Of a stretch of DNA of 64,000 bases, positions 57,266 to 64,000 are shown one piece after another (position 1 is the first letter of the stretch; each line of letters starts with the position of its first letter). The stretch comes from Gallionella sp. (GTDB lineage Bacteria > Pseudomonadota > Gammaproteobacteria > Burkholderiales > Gallionellaceae). The position numbers and the translations under genes were made by a program. Under the pieces are notes generated by a model. That model made no database searches, was not told the origin of the DNA, and saw nothing but the letters and a program-made list of their open reading frames with translations. The stretch covers positions 39,477 to 103,476 of the forward strand of contig JAUSNM010000014.1 of the NCBI GenBank assembly GCA_030645535.1. The letters are read 5' to 3'.

Positions 57266-58054
57266 ATGGCAGTAGTTAGTACTATAAGAGCGATCGGAAA
57301 CCGTGTAGTCAGCGCAGTGTGGCGTATCGGCGTGGCATCGCGTTTCTTTTTTCTCACGCTGATCTATTCGGGGAATAGTTTCCGACGTTTTCATTTGATT
57401 ATAAAAGAGTTATTTTCCACCGGCGTGATGTCGCTGATTATCATCATTGTGGCAGGGCTGTTCGTCGGCATGGTGCTGGGATTGCAAGGCTATGAGACGC
57501 TCAAGCGTTATGGTTCTGAGTCTGCGCTGGGTGTGATGGTGGCGCTGGGATTGGTCAGAGAGCTGGGGCCGGTGATGGCAGCATTGTTGTTCGCCAGTCG
57601 TGCGGGTTCAGCGATGACCGCGGAAATCGGTCTGATGAAGGCGACCGAGCAAATCTCGGCGATGGAGATGATGGCGGTTAATCCGATCGCGCGCATCGTG
57701 GCGCCGCGTTTCTGGGCCGGTGTGATTTCCATGCCATTGCTGGCAGCCTTGTTCAGTGCAGTGGGGATATTCGGCGGTTATCTGGTCGGGGTGGTGCAGA
57801 TCGGTGTGGATGAAGGTTCTTTCTGGTCGCAAATGCAGGCGGCAGTGGATTTTCGTGAGGACATCATGAATGGCGTCATCAAGAGCCTGGTATTCGGTAT
57901 TGTGGTGACTGTGATCGCGTTGTTCGAGGGTTTTGATGCGCCGCCCACCGCAGAAGGTGTTTCGGGGGCGACGACGCGCACGGTGGTCACATCGTCGCTG
58001 GCGATTTTGATGTTGGATTTTGTAATGACTGCAATTATGTTCAGAGGGGCTTGA
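57266..58054 (+). CDS. mlaE: Phospholipid ABC transporter permease MlaE
   Basis: A 262-residue inner-membrane permease. It has the family's VGMVLGLQGYETLKRYG, ALGLVRELGPVMAALLFASRAGSAMTAEIG and a final LDFVMTAIMF. Four bases after mlaF. Confidence 0.96.
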   Translation: MAVVSTIRAIGNRVVSAVWRIGVASRFFFLTLIYSGNSFRRFHLIIKELFSTGVMSLIIIIVAGLFVGMVLGLQGYETLKRYGSESALGVMVALGLVRELGPVMAALLFASRAGSAMTAEIGLMKATEQISAMEMMAVNPIARIVAPRFWAGVISMPLLAALFSAVGIFGGYLVGVVQIGVDEGSFWSQMQAAVDFREDIMNGVIKSLVFGIVVTVIALFEGFDAPPTAEGVSGATTRTVVTSSLAILMLDFVMTAIMFRGA

Positions 58055-58057
58055 GTT

Positions 58058-58522
58058 ATGGGACGCACGACGTTGGATTTATGGGTAGGCATGTTTGTGG
58101 TGGCAGGTATCGCCGCACTGGTGATGTTGGCGATGAAGGTAGGGAATCTCGGTACGTACAACGTGTCTGAGTCCTATCAGGTGCATGCCTATTTTAGCAA
58201 TATCGGCGGACTGAAGCCCAAGGCGTCAATCAGAAGCGCGGGTGTCTTGGTCGGTCGTGTCACGTCAATCTCGCTGGATACAGAGCGTTACGAAGCTAAC
58301 GTGGTGATGAGCCTGGATAAGCGTTATCAGTTCCCCAAAGATACCTTTGCCAACATTCTGACTTCAGGCTTGTTGGGCGAGCAATACATCGGCCTGATGC
58401 CTGGAGGGGAAACCGAGATGCTGAAAAATGGTGATCAGTTGAAACAAACGCAATCCGCAATGGTGCTGGAAGATTTGATCGGCAAGTTCATGTATAGCAA
58501 AGCCTCAGAAACGGCTAAATAG
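58058..58522 (+). CDS. mlaD: MCE-domain protein MlaD
   Basis: A 154-residue protein with one N-terminal membrane span and an MCE domain (ISLDTERYEANVVMSLD, GLLGEQYIGLMPGG). It forms the hexameric ring of the Mla complex. Three bases after mlaE. Confidence 0.95.
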   Translation: MGRTTLDLWVGMFVVAGIAALVMLAMKVGNLGTYNVSESYQVHAYFSNIGGLKPKASIRSAGVLVGRVTSISLDTERYEANVVMSLDKRYQFPKDTFANILTSGLLGEQYIGLMPGGETEMLKNGDQLKQTQSAMVLEDLIGKFMYSKASETAK

Positions 58523-58530
58523 GAGTTGAA

Positions 58531-59160
58531 ATGAAGAAGTTTTTACTGGAAGTTGTTGTAGGTTTATCCCTTTTTGTCGGCGCAGCTCACGCTGAAATGA
58601 CTGCTCCCGATGTGTTGATCAAGGATACTGCGCAGGAAGTCATCGCCATCGTCAAGCAGGATTCGGGCAACAAGGCGGATACGCATAAGAAAATTCTGGC
58701 GCTGGTCGATGCCAAGGTATTGCCCAACTTTGATTTTACCCACATGACCCAATTGGCTGCGGGCAAGTATTGGAAGCAGGCGACCCCTGAGCAACAAAAG
58801 GCGTTGGTGGCCGAGTTCCGCAACATGCTGGTGCGCACTTACACCAACGCATTTACCATGTATCGCGATCAGAAGGTAGAAGTGAAGCCATTGAAAATGG
58901 GCGCCGCTGACAAGGAAGTTATCGTCAATACCCGCATTATCAAGTCGGGTGGTCAGCCGACTACCGTTGATTACAAGATGCAAAAAATGGCCGACGGATG
59001 GAAGGTGTACGACGTGGTCATCGAAGCGGTGAGTATGGTCACCAATTACCGTGGTCAATTTTCGACAACAATTCAACAGTCAGGCATTGATGCGCTGATC
59101 AAGGAGTTGTCCGGCATGAATGCAGGTGCTACTACGGTGCACAAGGCAGAATCTAAGTGA
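58531..59160 (+). CDS. mlaC: Phospholipid-binding periplasmic protein MlaC
   Basis: A 209-residue periplasmic lipid carrier. Signal peptide MKKFLLEVVVGLSLFVGAAHA. The mature part has NFDFTHMTQLAAGKYWKQATPEQQKAL and YDVVIEAVSMVTNYRGQF. Overlaps mlaB by 4 bases. Confidence 0.95.
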   Translation: MKKFLLEVVVGLSLFVGAAHAEMTAPDVLIKDTAQEVIAIVKQDSGNKADTHKKILALVDAKVLPNFDFTHMTQLAAGKYWKQATPEQQKALVAEFRNMLVRTYTNAFTMYRDQKVEVKPLKMGAADKEVIVNTRIIKSGGQPTTVDYKMQKMADGWKVYDVVIEAVSMVTNYRGQFSTTIQQSGIDALIKELSGMNAGATTVHKAESK

Positions 59161-59435
59161 TTACACGCGACGGCGACAACCTGGTGCTGAGCGGCCGGTT
59201 GACTATGTCTACCGTGCCGGCGCTGTACGAAGCGGGTTTGCAGCAATTGGACAGTGAAGACCTGCTGGTGGATTTCTCAAAGGTCGAAGCGGTCGATTCG
59301 GCTGCGGTCAGTATGTTGCTGGGCTGGTCAAGAGCGGCTAAGAGTAAAAAACGCAGCCTGCGCGTAACGGGTTTGCCTGATGATCTGTTGAGTTTGGCGA
59401 ACCTTTATGGCGTGGCCGAGATGTTGCCTCAATAA
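59157..59435 (+). CDS. mlaB: STAS-domain protein MlaB
   Basis: A 92-residue STAS domain that binds MlaF in the complex. LVDFSKVEAVDSAAVSMLLGW holds the typical Asp-Ser. GTG start overlaps the mlaC stop (GTGA). Confidence 0.9.
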   Translation: MITRDGDNLVLSGRLTMSTVPALYEAGLQQLDSEDLLVDFSKVEAVDSAAVSMLLGWSRAAKSKKRSLRVTGLPDDLLSLANLYGVAEMLPQ

Positions 59436-59490
59436 TTAGTTGCGGGTCCGGCATGAGCCGGACTAATTTTAAAATCAGCCTGGGATAGTC

Positions 59491-61050
<1,560 letters not shown>

Positions 61051-61091
61051 TATTGCAACTGCCAGATAAATTTAAATATGAGCAATACACC

Positions 61092-61730
61092 ATGATTACA
61101 ATCGCCTTATCCAAAGGCCGCATTTTTGAAGAAACTCTGCCGTTGCTGGCAGCGGCCGGTATCACTGCGCTGGACGATCCGGAAACGTCGCGCAAGTTGA
61201 TTCTCAGCACGAATCGGGCCGATGTGCGTCTGATTATCGTGCGCGCCTCTGACGTGCCGACTTACGTGCAATATGGCGCTGCGGACATCGGGGTGGCGGG
61301 CAAGGACGTGTTGAATGAGCACGGCGGGGAAGGTCTGTATCAGCCGCTGGATTTGAATATCGCGCGCTGCCGGATGATGGTGGCGGTGCACAATGATTTC
61401 GACTATGAGTCTGCGGTGAAGCAGGGTGCGCGGTTGCGCGTGGCCACCAAATACGTCAAGGCGGCGCGCGAACATTTCGCCGCTAAAGGTGTGCATATCG
61501 ACCTGATCAAGCTGTATGGTTCGATGGAATTGGCACCGCTGGTGGGCTTGTCCGACGTGATTGTCGATCTGGTGAGCAGCGGCAACACCCTGAAGGCCAA
61601 CCATCTCAAAGCGGTCGAACACATCAGCGATGTTTCTTCGCGCCTTGTCGTCAATCAGGCCGCACTTAAATTAAAGCGCAGCCTGATTCAGCCTATGCTG
61701 GATGCATTTTCACAAGCTATTGTTAAATAA
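61092..61730 (+). CDS. hisG: ATP phosphoribosyltransferase (short form)
   Basis: First step of histidine synthesis. The 212-residue short form ([23 protein letters not shown]) lacks the regulatory C-terminal domain and needs a HisZ partner, which is not in the window. [16 protein letters not shown] is the phosphate-binding loop. Confidence 0.95.
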   Translation: MITIALSKGRIFEETLPLLAAAGITALDDPETSRKLILSTNRADVRLIIVRASDVPTYVQYGAADIGVAGKDVLNEHGGEGLYQPLDLNIARCRMMVAVHNDFDYESAVKQGARLRVATKYVKAAREHFAAKGVHIDLIKLYGSMELAPLVGLSDVIVDLVSSGNTLKANHLKAVEHISDVSSRLVVNQAALKLKRSLIQPMLDAFSQAIVK

Positions 61731-61744
61731 AGGCTTTTCATATA

Positions 61745-63046
61745 ATGAAAATCAGACAATTATCAAGCAGCGACGCAAATTTCAGTGCAGAGTTGAATGC
61801 CCTGCTGGCTTATGAAGCCACTGCAGATGAAAAGCTGGAGGCAACCGTCGCCGCGATACTCACTGATGTGCGCGTGCGTGGTGATGCTGCGGTACTGGAA
61901 TATACGGGCAAGTTTGATCGTTTAACATTGGCGAGCGCCGCCGAGATGGAGTTGCCAAGGGCAGAATTGCGTGCCGCATTCGAAGGTTTGCCGGCGGATC
62001 AGCGCGCGGCGCTGGAGGCTGCGGCACAGCGCGTCACGGACTACCACCAGAAGCAGGTGCAGGCATCGTGGAGCTATACTGATGCCGATGGTACCTTGCT
62101 GGGGCAACAGGTAACACCGCTGGATCGGGTTGGTTTGTATGTGCCAGGCGGGAAAGCAGCCTATCCGTCGTCGGTGCTGATGAATGCGCTGCCCGCCAAG
62201 GTGGCCGGTGTGGCCGAGTTGATCATGGTGGTGCCGACACCAGATGGCGTGAAGAATCAGCTGGTGCTGGCAGCGGCATATCTGGCCGGTGTGGATCGTG
62301 TATTCACGATTGGCGGTGCGCAGGCGGTTGGTGCATTGGCTTACGGCACAGCCACTATCCCGAAGGTAGACAAGATAGTGGGTCCCGGCAATGCCTATGT
62401 GGCTGCCGCGAAGCGACGCGTGTTCGGCGTGTGCGGCATCGACATGATCGCAGGGCCGTCAGAAATTCTGGTAATTTGCGATGGAGCAACCAATCCGGAC
62501 TGGATTGCGATGGATCTGTTTTCGCAGGCTGAACATGACGAATTGGCGCAGGCCATTTTGCTCTCCCCGGATGCTGATTTTATCAAGGCCGTGGCAGCAA
62601 GCGCCAATCGCTTGCTGGCACAAATGCCGCGCCGTGAGATTATCAAGACTGCGCTGCAAAATCGCGGTGCGTTAATTCATGTCGCAAGTCTGGAAGAGGC
62701 ATGCACTATCAGTAACCGCATCGCGCCTGAACATCTGGAGATGTCGGTCGCAGACCCGCAAGCCTGGTTGCCCAGGCTGAAACACGCCGGTGCCATCTTC
62801 ATGGGACGTCACACCTCAGAAGCGCTGGGCGATTACTGTGCCGGTCCGAACCATGTGCTGCCAACCTCAGGTACTGCACGCTTTTCCTCACCTTTGGGTG
62901 TGTACGATTTTCAGAAGCGCAGCAGTCTGATCCAGGTGTCGCCGCAGGGTGCTCAGACGTTGGGGAAAATTGCTGCAACGCTGGCTTTTGGTGAGGGTTT
63001 GCAAGCACATGCGCAGTCCGCACTCTACCGAAGTGAAATAAATTAA
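61745..63046 (+). CDS. hisD: Histidinol dehydrogenase
   Basis: Last two steps of histidine synthesis. The 433-residue zinc enzyme has [57 protein letters not shown] (zinc ligands) and [19 protein letters not shown]. Co-transcribed with hisG. Confidence 0.97.
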   Translation: MKIRQLSSSDANFSAELNALLAYEATADEKLEATVAAILTDVRVRGDAAVLEYTGKFDRLTLASAAEMELPRAELRAAFEGLPADQRAALEAAAQRVTDYHQKQVQASWSYTDADGTLLGQQVTPLDRVGLYVPGGKAAYPSSVLMNALPAKVAGVAELIMVVPTPDGVKNQLVLAAAYLAGVDRVFTIGGAQAVGALAYGTATIPKVDKIVGPGNAYVAAAKRRVFGVCGIDMIAGPSEILVICDGATNPDWIAMDLFSQAEHDELAQAILLSPDADFIKAVAASANRLLAQMPRREIIKTALQNRGALIHVASLEEACTISNRIAPEHLEMSVADPQAWLPRLKHAGAIFMGRHTSEALGDYCAGPNHVLPTSGTARFSSPLGVYDFQKRSSLIQVSPQGAQTLGKIAATLAFGEGLQAHAQSALYRSEIN

Positions 63047-63053
63047 AAAAATG

Positions 63054-63082
63054 TTGACAAGCCAGGCTAGGATTAGCATAAT
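63054..63082 (+). promoter_or_regulatory. Sigma-70 promoter of the tRNA-tuf operon
   Basis: A perfect TTGACA (63054-63059), a 17-base spacer and CATAAT (63077-63082), 14 bases before the tRNA-Tyr gene. Confidence 0.85.
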
Positions 63083-63096
63083 GCTGCTCCAGTTTT

Positions 63097-63181
63097 GGAG
63101 GGGTGGCCGAGTGGTTAAAGGCATCAGACTGTAAATCTGACCTCTTAGAGTACGAAGGTTCGAATCCTTCCCCCTCCACCA
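63097..63181 (+). tRNA. tRNA-Tyr (GTA)
   Basis: 85 bases including encoded CCA. Acceptor GGAGGGG/CCCCTCC, anticodon loop CTGTAAA, a long variable arm (type II) and TTCGAATC T-loop. Confidence 0.95.
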
Positions 63182-63242
63182 GAATTTAGTCGGAATGTAG
63201 TTTTAGTTGCAGGTCCGACGACGTTGTTTGATAGGAATGCTT

Positions 63243-63316
63243 GCGGGTGTAGCTCAATGGTAGAGCAGAAGTTTTCCAAACTTACGACGAGGGTTCGATT
63301 CCCTTCACCCGCTCCA
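63243..63316 (+). tRNA. tRNA-Gly (TCC)
   Basis: 74 bases with encoded CCA. Acceptor GCGGGTG/CACCCGC, anticodon loop TTTCCAA, T-loop TTCGATT. Confidence 0.95.
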
Positions 63317-63327
63317 GTTTCAATTCC

Positions 63328-63402
<75 letters not shown>

Positions 63403-63447
63403 AATTTAGTAATTATTGTTAACGTTTGACATTGATAAGGAAAAGTC

Positions 63448-64000
63448 ATGGCAAAGAGCAAATTTGAACGTACCAAACCCCACGTCAACGTCGGCACGAT
63501 TGGCCACGTCGATCATGGCAAGACCACGCTGACTGCGGCCATCACAATGGTATTGTGCAAGAAGTTTGGTGGCGAAGCCAAGGCTTACGACCAGATCGAT
63601 GCGGCACCGGAAGAAAAGGCGCGCGGCATTACCATCAACACTGCTCACGTTGAATATGAGACAGCGAATCGTCACTACGCACACGTTGACTGCCCTGGCC
63701 ACGCCGACTATGTAAAAAACATGATCACCGGAGCTGCGCAAATGGACGGCGCGATTCTGGTTTGTTCCGCAGCTGACGGCCCCATGCCTCAGACTCGCGA
63801 GCACATCCTGCTGGCACGTCAGGTTGGCGTACCTTACATCGTTGTGTTCCTGAACAAGTGCGACATGGTTGACGACGAAGAGCTGCTCGAGCTGGTTGAA
63901 ATGGAAGTTCGCGAATTGCTGTCCAAGTACGACTTCCCTGGCGATGATGTGCCTATCATCAAGGGTTCAGCGATGCTGGCCATCAAGGGTGATCAATCTG
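63448..64000 (+). CDS. tuf: Elongation factor Tu, 5' part
   Basis: The first 184 codons of EF-Tu; the gene runs off the window. [31 protein letters not shown] holds the P-loop; [38 protein letters not shown] and NKCDMV follow. AAGGA precedes the ATG. The tRNA-Tyr-Gly-Thr-tuf order is the classic tufB operon. Confidence 0.97.
   Translation, partial: MAKSKFERTKPHVNVGTIGHVDHGKTTLTAAITMVLCKKFGGEAKAYDQIDAAPEEKARGITINTAHVEYETANRHYAHVDCPGHADYVKNMITGAAQMDGAILVCSAADGPMPQTREHILLARQVGVPYIVVFLNKCDMVDDEELLELVEMEVRELLSKYDFPGDDVPIIKGSAMLAIKGDQS

Overview
This window looks like chromosomal DNA of a betaproteobacterium. The conserved blocks fit: proB-obgE-rpmA-rplU, rho-trxA, grpE-dnaK-dnaJ, the Mla operon followed by bolA-murA-hisG-hisD, and tRNA-Tyr/Gly/Thr-tufB. 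A Gallionellaceae or other Nitrosomonadales member is my best guess; that is inference from gene content, not from a search.

Layout. 0-5.3 kb: the end of a diguanylate cyclase, proB, obgE, L27/L21, rho and thioredoxin. 5.5-12.7 kb: ferredoxin, an AddB-like/AddA-like recombination nuclease pair full of in-frame repeat insertions, and Fe-superoxide dismutase. 12.9-15.1 kb: a small AT-richer accessory patch with a HEPN-like gene, a DUF3800 gene and a 393-bp MITE-like element. 15.1-19.4 kb: the heat-shock operon grpE / dnaK-dnaJ on the minus strand, with recognisable sigma-32 promoters and a four-helix-bundle gene wedged between dnaK and dnaJ. 19.4-24.4 kb: an MFS permease, phosphomannomutase, heptosyltransferase, a CHCC zinc-finger protein and ilvE. 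24.7-26.3 kb: an orphan contractile-tail tube protein with a lamin-tail-domain partner. 26.4-32.7 kb: a P-type ATPase, cytochrome b561, a duplicated DnaA-box region, a SIMPL protein, a spermidine-synthase-like protein and NAD(P)H-hydrate dehydratase. 32.8-36.7 kb: purL.

36.6-45.9 kb is an accessory island at the 3' end of purL. The last 96 bp of purL occur again at 37.6 kb, and a degenerate trace of the purL end plus its terminator occurs at 45.8 kb. Between these copies lie a MntA/HepT-type module, a HigB/HigA-type module and a four-gene minus-strand cluster. The cluster consists of a 954-residue protein (peptidoglycan-binding, GH19, papain-like and lipase-like segments), an M15-type peptidase, a lipoprotein and a coiled-coil protein. 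The 954-residue gene and the distant tail-tube gene share a conserved upstream promoter block, so the two loci are probably co-regulated.

45.9-64 kb returns to housekeeping genes: tatD, a quinone oxidoreductase, aroC, a HEAGH membrane protein, a GT39 glycosyltransferase, an M48 protease, rpmE, a HugZ-like protein, wrbA, yihY, mlaFEDCB, ibaG, murA, hisG, hisD, three tRNAs and the start of tuf.

Two repeat systems run through the whole window. One is short tandem arrays whose period is always 7 bp but whose sequence differs by family (TTCACCC, AGGATTC, CCGAAAA, GTGGTAA, TACCAGC, CAATTAT, GGGAGAA). They lie at gene edges and also in frame inside genes, and several are arranged as inverted pairs. 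The other is GC-rich REP-like palindromes, three of them inside reading frames. Without tools, all family assignments rest on motif recognition and all alignments were made by eye.
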